From Candidatus Limnocylindrales bacterium (GTDB taxonomy: Bacteria > Moduliflexota > Moduliflexia > Moduliflexales > JAUQPW01): a DNA stretch of 44,017 bases. The stretch covers positions 1 to 44,017 of the forward strand of contig DATMBG010000013.1 in NCBI GenBank assembly GCA_035559535.1, given 5' to 3'. This document shows positions 9,656 through 17,706 of this stretch, one piece after another. The translations under genes were made by a program, and so were the position numbers. The notes beneath the pieces are model-generated. The model was given only the letters and a program-made list of their open reading frames with translations, was not told the origin of the DNA and made no database searches. Position 1 is the stretch's first letter, and each line of letters starts with the position of its first letter.

Positions 9656-10300
9656 TCACTTCTTTCCTTTGACGGCTTTTCGGATAATCAATAAAGAGCC
9701 ATTGCTTCCCGGGACGGCCCCTTTGACGAGTAGAAGATTTTGATCCTCCCGAATACTTACGACTTGAAGGTTCTGGATCGTTTTCCGTTCGTTTCCCATT
9801 CGACCCGGCATGCGTTTTCCTTTAAAGATTCGACCGGGTGAGGTTCTACATCCGATAGCACCTCCATGTCTGAAATATTCATGGGTTCCATGGGAGGCAG
9901 GAAATCCGGCAAAACCATAGCGTTTTACTACCCCTGCAAAACCTCTTCCTTTGGACCAGCCGGTAACGTCTACATATTCCCCCGGTTTAAAAATATTTAC
10001 CCTGATCTCATCTCCTTTCGAGTACTCCACAATTTCATCCGGTTCCAGTCGAATCTCTTTAAGGTATCGTTTGGGAGTTACCTGAGCCGCTTTAAAATGA
10101 CCGAGTAGAGGCTTGGTAACTCGCGATTCTTTCTTATCTATAAATCCCAGTTGAATGGCATTATACTGGTCCGACGCGACCGTTTTCTTCTGAACGATGG
10201 AACAGGGACCGGCTTCGATGACCGTTACCGGTACTACGTTACCTTCTGCATCAAAAATCTGAGTCATTCCGATCTTTCTTCCTAATATTCCCAGAGCCAT
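9656..10300 (-). CDS. rplC: 50S ribosomal protein L3
   Basis: A complete 214-residue L3, which binds 23S rRNA near the peptidyl-transferase centre and helps start large-subunit assembly. It opens with the classic GILGRKIGMTQIF and contains the central extension GRGFAGVVKRYGFAG-P-SHGTHEYFRH-G-IG, ending GS-GSLLIIRKAVK. It has a strong AGGAGGAGG ribosome-binding site, its own promoter and its own terminator. Normally rplC lies between rpsJ and rplD in the S10 operon; here neither neighbour is present, so the gene is either relocated or a second copy. Confidence 0.96.
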   Translation of the reverse strand: MALGILGRKIGMTQIFDAEGNVVPVTVIEAGPCSIVQKKTVASDQYNAIQLGFIDKKESRVTKPLLGHFKAAQVTPKRYLKEIRLEPDEIVEYSKGDEIRVNIFKPGEYVDVTGWSKGRGFAGVVKRYGFAGFPASHGTHEYFRHGGAIGCRTSPGRIFKGKRMPGRMGNERKTIQNLQVVSIREDQNLLLVKGAVPGSNGSLLIIRKAVKGKK

Positions 10301-10339
10301 AATCTATATACCTCCTCCTAATTCAATTGTTAACAAAAT

Positions 10340-10369
10340 AAAGTAACATAGAATTCGGTATCAAGTCAA
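10340..10369 (-). promoter_or_regulatory. Promoter of rplC
   Basis: On the minus strand, TTGACT (10364-10369) is followed after 18 bases by TACTTT (10340-10345), a reasonable sigma70-type promoter about 40 bases upstream of the rplC start. It supports independent transcription of rplC. Confidence 0.5.
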
Positions 10370-10558
10370 CGCCTAAATCGCAAAAATTTTTTGGAACCCC
10401 TCTTGAAATCCCCTTGACTTTTTCTCTTTTACTTCCTTAGCTTAGTTTGTCATGAACAGCATAACCTTTTTGTCCTCACTTTGTTCTCAGGCTGGAGCCT
10501 GGGAAGGAGAAAAAATCGGTTTATTCTTGCTCAGATTCCCAGGAACTATTCAGCTTTT

Positions 10559-11407
10559 ATGAATAAAATTCTCATTATTTTTTTCTTTTCGCTATTTTTT
10601 ATTTTAGGTTGTGACGACAACAGTTCCCATAATCCCACCCTGCCTCGAGAAACCCCAACCCCCAGACCAACAGCAACACCTAAGCCAACCCCAACTCCCA
10701 CGCCGACTCCTACTCCCCTTCCTTTTACGGGGAGTGTTACCATTGTGGCTTTTGGGGATAGTATCACTGCCGGGCAAGGATCCAGTTTTGGAGGCTATCC
10801 AACTATACTCGAGCAGGATTTAGAGAGTGCTGTAGGAGGAACCATTACGGTATTTAATCAGGGAAAACCTGGAATAAACTCTTCGGAAGGGGTTAGTTTA
10901 ATCAATAAAGTCTTGCCCAGCAGAGGGATCGTCTTGATTATGTTGGGAACAAACGATGTGGTCAATCCGGGAGAATGTCCTATACCTTTCGATTGTCACA
11001 CCCTCGATAACCTGAAGCAAATGTTGGATATTTCTCGATCTCGAGGCATTGTACCCATGTTAGCTACCATTCCCCCGGTAAATCCTAAAGGAAGAGAAGC
11101 CGCCTCAGAACCCGATGTCAATGATTTGAATGGAGGCATTCGCACCCTTGCAACACAAGAACAGGTTATCCTGGCCGAGGTTCATGATACCATGGTCCTT
11201 GCCGGAGGGAGCGATCTATCTTCCCTTTTCTCAGATGGTGTCCATCCCAATGATGAAGGATATCGGGTAATAGCTCAGGCCTGGCTCGATGCATTTGCCA
11301 GGTCTAATATACTTCAGGAATTTAAAATGGAGCTGCGAAAATTGCACTCTTCTAGGAAGTTTATAACTACCCGGTTGCCAGACCTTCCCTGGATAGGTAG
11401 TAGATAA
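10559..11407 (+). CDS. SGNH/GDSL-family lipoprotein hydrolase
   Basis: A 282-residue protein from the ATG at 10559. This start is chosen over an in-frame upstream one because it places a lipoprotein signal at the N-terminus: hydrophobic residues 4-16 and lipobox FILGC with Cys18. A proline-threonine linker (residues about 28-55) precedes an SGNH hydrolase domain with block I FGDSITAG (catalytic Ser68), block III GTND and block V SDGVHPND, supplying the Asp-x-x-His. It should be an esterase or lipase-like enzyme tethered to a membrane on the outer side of the inner membrane. The substrate is unknown. It is divergent from rplC and stands before moaB. Confidence 0.88.
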   Translation: MNKILIIFFFSLFFILGCDDNSSHNPTLPRETPTPRPTATPKPTPTPTPTPTPLPFTGSVTIVAFGDSITAGQGSSFGGYPTILEQDLESAVGGTITVFNQGKPGINSSEGVSLINKVLPSRGIVLIMLGTNDVVNPGECPIPFDCHTLDNLKQMLDISRSRGIVPMLATIPPVNPKGREAASEPDVNDLNGGIRTLATQEQVILAEVHDTMVLAGGSDLSSLFSDGVHPNDEGYRVIAQAWLDAFARSNILQEFKMELRKLHSSRKFITTRLPDLPWIGSR

Positions 11408-11460
11408 AATGCTTGACAGACTCTGTTTCAGGTTCATAATTTTAAAAAAGGAGAATTCGC

Positions 11461-12072
11461 TTGGCAATTACCCTAAGAGTACAGGAAAGGTATCCGATGG
11501 ATAAACCATCCCATCATTCCCACAGCAAAGAAAAGGAATTTAAGTCCCATGAGGCGCATAAAGCACAGGCCCCTTCGAGTATTCGATGCATGGTTATAAC
11601 AGTTAGCGATACCCGGAAAGAAGAAACCGATATCAGTGGAAAATCGATTCAAGAACATTTGATAAAAAACGGTCATCAGGTCGTCGCCTATCAGATTGTA
11701 AAAGATGAAGCCCAAGAAATCCAAAATCTTCTTCGGCAAGGGGTTGCAAATCCGGAGGTTCAGGTAATCATCTTCAACGGCGGAACCGGGATTGCGCCTC
11801 GGGATGTGACCTATGAAGCCTTAGAGAGGTTATTAGATAAAAAGATTGATGGGTTTGGAGAAATCTTTCGATATTTAAGTTATAAAGAAATAGGCTCGGC
11901 AGCCATACTCAGCCGTGCATTAGCCGGGGTTTGCAATCGAAAGATAGTCTTTTCTATTCCTGGATCCCCAGGAGCTGTAGAACTGGCCATGCGCGAGTTG
12001 ATTCTGCCGGAGATGGGACATTTGGTCCGGGAAGCTAATAAAGAAGTATCCCTTAATTCTGACCAACTCTAA
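11461..12072 (+). CDS. moaB: Molybdopterin adenylyltransferase / MoaB-like protein
   Basis: A MoaB/Mog family protein, which activates molybdopterin with ATP before molybdenum insertion. The core runs from MVITVSDTR through the family GGTG motif (NGGTGIAPRDVT) and FRYLSYKEIGSAA to the IPGSPGAVELAM segment. The TTG at 11461 is preceded by AAAGGAG at good spacing. An in-frame ATG at 11497 with GGAAAGG is an alternative and would shorten the His/Lys/Ser-rich tail (HHSHSKEKEFKSHEAH). With moaD and moaE downstream it forms a partial molybdenum-cofactor set. Other moa/moe genes are not in the window. Confidence 0.9.
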   Translation: MAITLRVQERYPMDKPSHHSHSKEKEFKSHEAHKAQAPSSIRCMVITVSDTRKEETDISGKSIQEHLIKNGHQVVAYQIVKDEAQEIQNLLRQGVANPEVQVIIFNGGTGIAPRDVTYEALERLLDKKIDGFGEIFRYLSYKEIGSAAILSRALAGVCNRKIVFSIPGSPGAVELAMRELILPEMGHLVREANKEVSLNSDQL

Positions 12073-12120
12073 CCCGATAATACCGGCAATAACTTCAAGG
12101 TATAAAGAACAGGAGATAAG

Positions 12121-12675
12121 GTGACCCTTAAATCTGACAGATGGATCAGAAAGATGTGTTTAGAACACAAGCTGATTGATCCCTTTGTAGACCGGCAAAT
12201 CCGTGATGGGGTTATCTCTTATGGATTATCTTCCTACGGCTATGATATCCGGGTAGCGGATGAATTCCGCATCTTTACCGATGTAAACGCCACAATCCTG
12301 GACCCCAAAAATTTAGATCCCAAATCCTTTGTAAATTTTAAAGGGGAGATTTGTGTCCTTCCTCCCAACTCCTTTGCACTGGCCCGGAGTTTGGAATATA
12401 TCCGAATGCCGAGAAATGTTACGGCGCTGTTAACTTGCAAATCGACGTATATCCGTTGTGGCATCTTGATTCCAACCACCGTTCTTGAAGCAGGCTGGGA
12501 GGGAATTATTACCCTGGAAGTGGCCAATACGACTCCCCTCCCTGCAAAAGTATACGCCGGAGAAGGGATTTGTCAGATTTTGTTCTTTGAAGGCGATGAA
12601 GAGTGTTTGATTTCCTACGCCGATCGTCAAGGTAAATATCAAAAACAACAGGGTTTGACTCTACCTAAGGTCTGA
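12121..12675 (+). CDS. dcd: dCTP deaminase
   Basis: A 184-residue trimeric dCTP deaminase of the dUTPase-like fold, which makes dUTP from dCTP for thymidylate synthesis. Family motifs are SSYGYDIR near the N-terminus, the nucleotide-binding [10 protein letters not shown] and [14 protein letters not shown], whose Glu corresponds to the catalytic Glu, then [13 protein letters not shown]. The GTG start is supported by AGGAGAT. It sits between moaB and plsC, spaced about 50 bases from moaB. Confidence 0.93.
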   Translation: MTLKSDRWIRKMCLEHKLIDPFVDRQIRDGVISYGLSSYGYDIRVADEFRIFTDVNATILDPKNLDPKSFVNFKGEICVLPPNSFALARSLEYIRMPRNVTALLTCKSTYIRCGILIPTTVLEAGWEGIITLEVANTTPLPAKVYAGEGICQILFFEGDEECLISYADRQGKYQKQQGLTLPKV

Positions 12676-12695
12676 AGTTGATCGGCTTTTATGGG

Positions 12696-12790
12696 ACACG
12701 GGTTTCTGGGACCTGGAGACACGGAGATAGAGAGACCTGGGGAATATCCCCGCGTCGCGGTGTCCCAGAGTCCCTGCATCTCCTCTTCTT
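12696..12790. repeat. Palindromic GGAGACACGG-type array upstream of plsC
   Basis: Units like GGACCTGGAGACACGGAGATA are followed, after GGGGAATATCCCC, by reverse-complement-like CGCGGTGTCCCAGAGTCCC. The array fills the dcd-plsC gap and ends within about 12 bases of the plsC start. The same unit type recurs at 13836-13978. Confidence 0.7.
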
Positions 12791-12801
12791 TGTGATGGGC
12801 C

Positions 12802-13584
12802 ATGCTTGCAACGTTGCCAAGAAAAAAATCGCTGGGTCGAAGGCTTTTAGCAATAGGTGTCGTCAACGCCGTGTTTTTTTGGGGGATTGGATGGTTGATC
12901 ACGTTTCTCTATAGTCCAGTTCCCTTGCTTCTTTGGCTTATAGATCGGTCTGGGAGCCGAACCCACCGCTTTAACGGATTCTGGTCACGAACGCTGCTTG
13001 CAGTTCTCCGAACGCAGGTGACGGTTAAAGGGATAGAAAATATAGATCCTCAAAAGGCCTATGTAATCCTCTCGAATCATCAAAGCACGTCGGATATTTG
13101 GGTGCTGATGGGATACCTTCCTATAAATTTTCGCTGGGTTTCTAAAGATTCTTTATTCAAACTTCCTCTGGTAGGATGGGCCATGAAGGCTGCCGGCTAT
13201 ATTCCCCTTAAACGAGGAGATCTTCGAAGTGCCGTACAGAGTCTGGAGTTGTGCAAGGAAAAGCTAGCTCAAAATATTTCGGTCCTTATTTTCCCAGAAG
13301 GAACCCGAAGTCCCGATGGGACTGTACAAGATTTCAAGATCGGCGGTGTGAAATTGGCTTTAGAAACTCAAAAACCCATTCTCCCGGTAACCGTTCTTGG
13401 AACCCGAGGGATTATCAAAAAGAACGGCTGGCAATTCAATATGGAACAGAAGATTAAAATTATTATTGATAAACCCATTTCGGTGACCGGATACACCAAA
13501 AAAGATAAGAACCTGCTCAACGAGCAAGTTCGAAAGATTATCTCGACAAACCTTCAGGAGGGCGGTCGTGAAAATCAAAGTTAA
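12802..13584 (+). CDS. plsC: 1-acyl-sn-glycerol-3-phosphate acyltransferase
   Basis: A 260-residue membrane-associated acyltransferase that makes phosphatidic acid from lysophosphatidic acid. A hydrophobic N-terminal segment (residues about 15-45) precedes the HX4D catalytic motif (SNHQSTSDIW), block II around PLKRGD and block III FPEGTRSPDG. No convincing ribosome-binding site precedes the ATG, because the palindromic array occupies that place. The last 17 bases overlap the GTG start of moaD, implying translational coupling of two functionally unrelated genes. Confidence 0.92.
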   Translation: MLATLPRKKSLGRRLLAIGVVNAVFFWGIGWLITFLYSPVPLLLWLIDRSGSRTHRFNGFWSRTLLAVLRTQVTVKGIENIDPQKAYVILSNHQSTSDIWVLMGYLPINFRWVSKDSLFKLPLVGWAMKAAGYIPLKRGDLRSAVQSLELCKEKLAQNISVLIFPEGTRSPDGTVQDFKIGGVKLALETQKPILPVTVLGTRGIIKKNGWQFNMEQKIKIIIDKPISVTGYTKKDKNLLNEQVRKIISTNLQEGGRENQS

Positions 13585-13831
13585 GCTCTTTGCATCCTAT
13601 CAAGACCTGGCGGGAAAAAGTGAGGTCGAGCTCAAGGTCGATCCAGGGGCTTCCGTTGCAACAGTTTTAAATCAACTGAAGGAACTATTCCCGAGACTAT
13701 CCGAGCGTTTGGGCTCTAATACTCTTATTGCCTTGAATGCGGAATACGTTTCTGTTACCAGTCCGGTCCAGGATGGAGATGAGGTAGCGATATTTCCACC
13801 GGTGAGTGGAGGAATAGGCGCTGAGATGTAA
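13568..13831 (+). CDS. moaD: Molybdopterin synthase sulfur carrier subunit (MoaD)
   Basis: An 87-residue beta-grasp ubiquitin-like sulfur carrier. The GTG start has AGGAGG six bases upstream, inside the end of plsC. The protein reads KVKLFASYQDLAGKSEVEL at the start and EVAIFPPVSGG near the end. The family diglycine is normally the extreme C-terminus, where MoeB adenylates it and sulfur is loaded as thiocarboxylate. Here five more residues (IGAEM) follow before the stop, so trimming would be needed for function. The partner MoaE is the next gene. Confidence 0.9.
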   Translation: MKIKVKLFASYQDLAGKSEVELKVDPGASVATVLNQLKELFPRLSERLGSNTLIALNAEYVSVTSPVQDGDEVAIFPPVSGGIGAEM

Positions 13832-13835
13832 GGAC

Positions 13836-13978
13836 TTTAGGACTGGGAGACGCGGAGACATGGGGACATGGAGACAGGAGGCTGTGGAGTTTTAGGATAC
13901 GGAGACGCAGAGACGCGGGGAAATATCTCCGCGTCTCTGTGTCCCCCTGTCTCTGTGTCTCCATATTCCTGTGTCCTA
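13836..13978. repeat. Palindromic GGAGACGCGGAGACA array upstream of moaE
   Basis: Left-half units such as GGAGACGCGGAGACATGG and GGAGACGCAGAGACGCGG are mirrored in the right half by CCGCGTCTCTGTGTCCCCC and CTCTGTGTCTCC. A long imperfect hairpin results, centred near the AAATATCTCC at about 13922. It ends some 8 bases before the moaE ATG. Confidence 0.85.
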
Positions 13979-13986
13979 AATAAATT

Positions 13987-14418
13987 ATGTATTTAATTAC
14001 CGAAGATGTCATCACTTCCGATGCCATCATCGATCAACTCCGAATTAATACGTCGGGGGCTATTGCGACTTTTCTGGGGATAGCCAGAGAATTCTCCAAC
14101 GGACGGCGGGTTGTTCATTTAGAGTACCAGGCTTATAAACCCATGGCCGAGAAAAAACTCAAGGAGATCGGTGACGAGATTTATAAAAAATGGCAGGTGG
14201 ATAAAGTCGTGATAATTCATCGGGTTGGTGTACTTAAAATCGGAGAAACCAGCGTATTGATTGCCGTAGCGGCCCCCCATAGAAGACCTGCCCTGGAAGC
14301 CTGTGCCTATGGCATTGAACGCATCAAACAGATCGTTCCCATCTGGAAAAAAGAAATCTGGGAAGATGGTGAAGTCTGGATCGAAGGGGACCCGTTTAAA
14401 GGGCCTAAAGTGAACTAA
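13987..14418 (+). CDS. moaE: Molybdopterin synthase catalytic subunit (MoaE)
   Basis: A 143-residue MoaE, which transfers sulfur from MoaD thiocarboxylate to precursor Z to make molybdopterin. Diagnostic parts are GAIATFLGIAREFSNGR, LEYQAYKPMAEKKL, HRVGVLKIGE, the AAPHRRPA anion-binding segment and the active-site lysines in VPIWKKEIWEDGEVWIEG (Lys121/122 region). It directly follows moaD apart from the palindromic array. The last codons (KGPKVN) are written in the CTAAAG repeat that continues downstream, so the repeat has replaced or extended the original gene end. Confidence 0.94.
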   Translation: MYLITEDVITSDAIIDQLRINTSGAIATFLGIAREFSNGRRVVHLEYQAYKPMAEKKLKEIGDEIYKKWQVDKVVIIHRVGVLKIGETSVLIAVAAPHRRPALEACAYGIERIKQIVPIWKKEIWEDGEVWIEGDPFKGPKVN

Positions 14419-14480
14419 AGGGCCTAAAGGGCCTAAAGTTGTATTTAACTTTAGCTCACTTTAGACACTTTAGACACCTA
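14398..14480. repeat. Palindromic CTAAAG array between moaE and pepA
   Basis: Units AAAGGGCCTAAAG and ACTAAAGGGCC run from inside the end of moaE. After AGTTGTATTTAACTT they are mirrored by CTTTAGCTCACTTTAG and ACTTTAGACACC. The array ends about 5 bases before the pepA ATG, leaving no ordinary ribosome-binding site. Confidence 0.8.
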
Positions 14481-14484
14481 AAAA

Positions 14485-15996
14485 ATGGAATTCAAAGTTA
14501 AAACTGGAAAGTTGAAAGAGGAAGCCGCAGAGGCTCTGGTTGTAAGTACTTACGAAAAAGAGTTGGCCGGTTCGGCCAGAACTGTCGACGAAGCCCTGGG
14601 GGGTACCCTAAACAGGCTCATCGAAGCAGGAGATTTCAAGGGAAAACTTAATGAGATGGCCTGGTTATATCCTTGGGGAGAAGGAATTGCTGCAAAGCGT
14701 CTTTTAGTGGTAGGCCTGGGTAAAAGAGAAGAACTCACCCTGGATAAAGTTCGTGAAGCCGCCGGAACGGCGGCTCGGGAAATCTCGGGAAAAGGTCTGA
14801 AAAGTTTTACAACCCCCCTCTATGGAGTTGGAGTTTTACCTCACCCCATTGAAGTTCTGGTCCAAGCCCTCATTGAAGGAAGTTTACTCTCCCTTTACAG
14901 GTTCGATCAGTACAAATCTAAAAAGGAAAATGATGAAAACGGGAAGGGTATTGAGCAAATAACGGTTCTCAGTGAAGAAGCTAAGGAGGTTTCTAAACTA
15001 GAAGAAGGGGTTCGAATTGGGCAGATGGTAGCTGAGGCCACGAATTTCGCCCGGGATTTAAGCAACCATCCGGCTAACATCGCTACTCCCACCATGTTGG
15101 CCGAGCAGGCAGAAAAAATGGCCCGCGAAGTGGGATTGAGCTGTCGAATTTTATCTAAACCCGACATGGAGGAACTTAAAATGGGAGCTCTTCTTGCGGT
15201 AGCCCGGGGGAGTCAGGAGCCGCCTAAGTTTATTATTCTGGAGCACAACGCAGATAAGAAAGATCTGGATACTATTGTGTTAGTCGGTAAAGGTGTAACC
15301 TTTGACAGTGGAGGTATTTCCCTTAAGCCTGCAGAGGGAATGGATGCGATGAAGATGGATATGTCGGGGGGAGCTGCAGTCATTGCTGCTTTGAAGTGTG
15401 CAGCCGTGTTGAACTTACCTTTAAAGGTCGTGGGTCTGGTTCCGGCAACCGAAAATTTACCCAGTGGTTCGGCCACCAAACCGGGAGACATTGTAACGGC
15501 TTCCTCAGGGACGACCATAGAAATTCTCAATACCGATGCAGAAGGACGACTTATTCTGGCAGATGCCTTGACCTATGCCAAACGTTATAATCCCCGTGCC
15601 GTTATTGATCTGGCGACCCTTACCGGTGCCTGTGTGGTTGCCCTGGGTCATGTGGCCTGTGCTATGTTAGGAAATAATCGCGAGTTGATGGAAAAAGTTC
15701 GAGCGGCCTCAGAATTATCCGGAGAGCGACTTTGGGAACTTCCTTTATGGGAGGATTATAAGGAATTGATCAAAGGGGATCTTGCAGATATCAAAAATAC
15801 GGCCGGTCGAGAAGGTGGGACCATTACCGGAGCAGCTTTTCTCAGTCGGTTTACAGAGGATTATCCCTGGGTCCATTTGGATATTGCCGGAACTGCCTGG
15901 ACCGGTAAGGGTCTCAAAAAATCTTATCTTCCCAAAGGAGCAACCGGTTTCGGCGTAAGGCTGCTGGTTCAATTTTTGAGAAATTGGGGAAAGTAG
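14485..15996 (+). CDS. pepA: Leucyl aminopeptidase (M17 family)
   Basis: A 503-residue cytosolic leucine aminopeptidase, normally a hexamer with two metal ions, which releases N-terminal residues from peptides. The C-terminal catalytic domain has the metal-binding [30 protein letters not shown] block and the family signature [14 protein letters not shown]. All ligands appear intact. The N-terminal domain is of normal size. The start codon lies right after the CTAAAG palindromic array without a Shine-Dalgarno match. A relation to the molybdopterin genes upstream is positional only. Confidence 0.95.
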   Translation: [503 protein letters not shown]

Positions 15997-16041
15997 TAAG
16001 AGAGGGAGAGGGGAAGCAACTTTGAAGCGAAATTTCCCTCC

Positions 16042-16170
16042 CCTGTTAAACAGGTCACTCCTCCGGAGCTTGAAAAAACTTCTGTATGATTGAATCTCCC
16101 AACTTACCTCGAGGGCTACCCACAGTTCGCCCCGGATGGGGTTTTTATCCTTATCCTGGCCCCTATGGAA
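16042..16170 (-). repeat. Dispersed repeat, copy 2
   Basis: This is the reverse-orientation counterpart of copy 1 at 104-243. It has the palindrome CCTGTTAAACAGG (16042-16054), GGAGCTTGAAAAA, GGGCTACCCACAGTTCGCCCC and the flanking CTTATCCTGGCCCCTAT. It lies in the convergent gap between pepA and the VOC gene. No coding content. Confidence 0.75.
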
Positions 16171-16278
16171 GAAAGAGGGTGTTCAAAAGTAAAGCTATTC
16201 CCCTTCTTAGCTGAATGGGATTATCCCTGTCCGCCTTGAACCTGTCGAAGGGTTATTTTCTCACCTCTGGTAACCCCT

Positions 16279-16719
16279 TTAATCCGGCAGGTGATACGGC
16301 CTGTCTATCTCAAAGGGGTTTTCTAAATGGGCCCATTCCTCTTCAGGCGCATCCACGGTCAGTTCAACTACATTCCCGTCGGGATCTTCTACATAAAAAG
16401 AACGGGAAACAATATGATCTACAACACCCAAAATCTTTACGCCGGCCTTTTTGCACCGTCGGTAGAGCTCGGCCAGAGCTGTTTCATCTTCAACGGTTAT
16501 ACAGAAATGAAATAAACCTACCTGATGGGGTTGTAATGGCGCTGCATCCGGACCTACTTCAAAGAGGGCCAAATCGTGGGGATGCCCGCCTCCCCTGAAG
16601 AACAGCATACGTCGTCGTTGTCCTACCTGCTCAAATCCCAGGATGTAAGAATAAAACTCGGCCGAACGCTGAAGATCTCGCACCTTTAAAACTACATGGT
16701 TAATTCCTCTTAATTTCAC
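16279..16719 (-). CDS. VOC (glyoxalase/bleomycin-resistance fold) protein
   Basis: A 146-residue single vicinal-oxygen-chelate domain built of two beta-alpha-beta-beta-beta modules: GINHVVLKVRDLQRSAEFY, then GLFHFCITVEDETALAELY and SFYVEDPDGNVVELT. The GTG at 16719 is taken as start because AGGAGG precedes it and the domain begins there; the longer reading frame upstream adds an unrelated tail. Candidate metal ligands are the His after IN, His of LFHFC and Glu of VVELT. VOC proteins include dioxygenases, glyoxalases and resistance proteins; the substrate is not predictable here. Confidence 0.88.
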   Translation of the reverse strand: MKLRGINHVVLKVRDLQRSAEFYSYILGFEQVGQRRRMLFFRGGGHPHDLALFEVGPDAAPLQPHQVGLFHFCITVEDETALAELYRRCKKAGVKILGVVDHIVSRSFYVEDPDGNVVELTVDAPEEEWAHLENPFEIDRPYHLPD

Positions 16720-16820
16720 GTATTTCCTCCTCTGGAAGATAATAAATGATCTATATGGTATCAATACCTTTGCAGTTTTTAACTTGAATCCGTTAAATTT
16801 TAAATCCAATAACCTGGGTA

Positions 16821-16981
16821 AGCCCCGGAAGGGGTGGCCTGTTTATAAGAATATTCTCTCCCTTTTCCTATAGCCCCGGAGGGGGGATCTGACTATAAAC
16901 AAACCACCCCTTCCGGGGCCGGTTAAATAAAAAGAACTTCGATTTACTATAAACAGATCGCTCCTCCCGGGCTTTTATAAT
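16821..16981. repeat. Cluster of four REP-like units in alternating orientation
   Basis: The unit AGCCCCGGAGGGG--ATCTG-TATAA appears at 16821-16849 and 16869-16900 in forward orientation, then at 16897-16924 and 16948-16981 inverted (TATAAACAGATCGCTCCTCC and TTCCGGGGCC). Together they can form nested hairpins. This resembles REP/BIME arrays mobilised by RAYT transposases; no such gene is in the window. Confidence 0.8.
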
Positions 16982-17094
16982 TCAATAAAATCCATGATTT
17001 ACAAAAAAGTGCAAAGATATAGAAAATTCAAGCCCGATGTAACATTGTCGAGTTATTTCATAGATTTTGTATGAGACGACGAAAGCCGGTGTAG

Positions 17095-17508
17095 TTATTT
17101 CCTCCGCTTTGCATCCAGACTCCAGGGTCCTGCACCGGCGGCTGAGAAGTAGAGCCAGACGAAGCAATAAAGCACAGCAGGAATACCCCCATTCATGACA
17201 GGCCAGAAGCCTTGAGGGAAGTGAAACTGGAAATATGCCACAGCCATCTCGCCGGCCAGAAGGAATGCGACAGGGCGAGTAAAGAGGCCGAGGAGAAGCA
17301 GGGTACCGCCAAACACCTCCAGAAGGGCACCCAATCCTAACTGGGACATAAGCCTGACGGTGCCGCCGTCTGGGGGGATTCCGGTTGGGAAGGCGAAGAG
17401 TTTCATGGTACCAGCCGATATAAATATAAAGGCAGCCACCATGCGGAGCACACTCCGCAAGTATGGAGCCCAGGCTGACCACCTTGCAACGAGATCAGGT
17501 ACGGTCAT
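17095..17508 (-). CDS. DoxX family membrane protein
   Basis: A 137-residue four-helix inner-membrane protein of the DoxX/SURF4-like group: RMVAAFIFISAGTMKLFAFP, LGLGALLEVFGGTLLLLGLFTRP, FLLAGEMAVAYFQFHFPQGF and a final GGIPAVLYCFVWLYFSAAG-GPWSLD. Members are linked to redox or thiol homeostasis in various bacteria, but the biochemical role here is unknown. The gene looks richer in G and C than its neighbours and is bordered by REP-like units, so horizontal acquisition is possible. Start ATG lacks a strong ribosome-binding site. Confidence 0.85.
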   Translation of the reverse strand: MTVPDLVARWSAWAPYLRSVLRMVAAFIFISAGTMKLFAFPTGIPPDGGTVRLMSQLGLGALLEVFGGTLLLLGLFTRPVAFLLAGEMAVAYFQFHFPQGFWPVMNGGIPAVLYCFVWLYFSAAGAGPWSLDAKRRK

Positions 17509-17706
17509 AAGGTATCTTTCACTTTCTTTTCCACGTATGCAGCAGGCGGGTCGGAGGCTTCGTCCCGGCCTTACTACCTGTTACCGCAGTTAGTATTTAT
17601 TTTTGAAATATTCATCCTCCTTTAAACAGAAAGAAGAGGTGAAAGTTAAAAAAAGCAATAAAAATTTTTACAAAAAGTAAAAGAAACAACAAAATAACTG
17701 ATGGGG

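Noticed and set aside
16982-17482. Minus-strand open frame of 166 codons overlapping doxX in another frame
   Set aside because: The doxX frame gives a clear membrane protein; this frame is Arg/Cys/Pro-rich and reads like an out-of-frame shadow.
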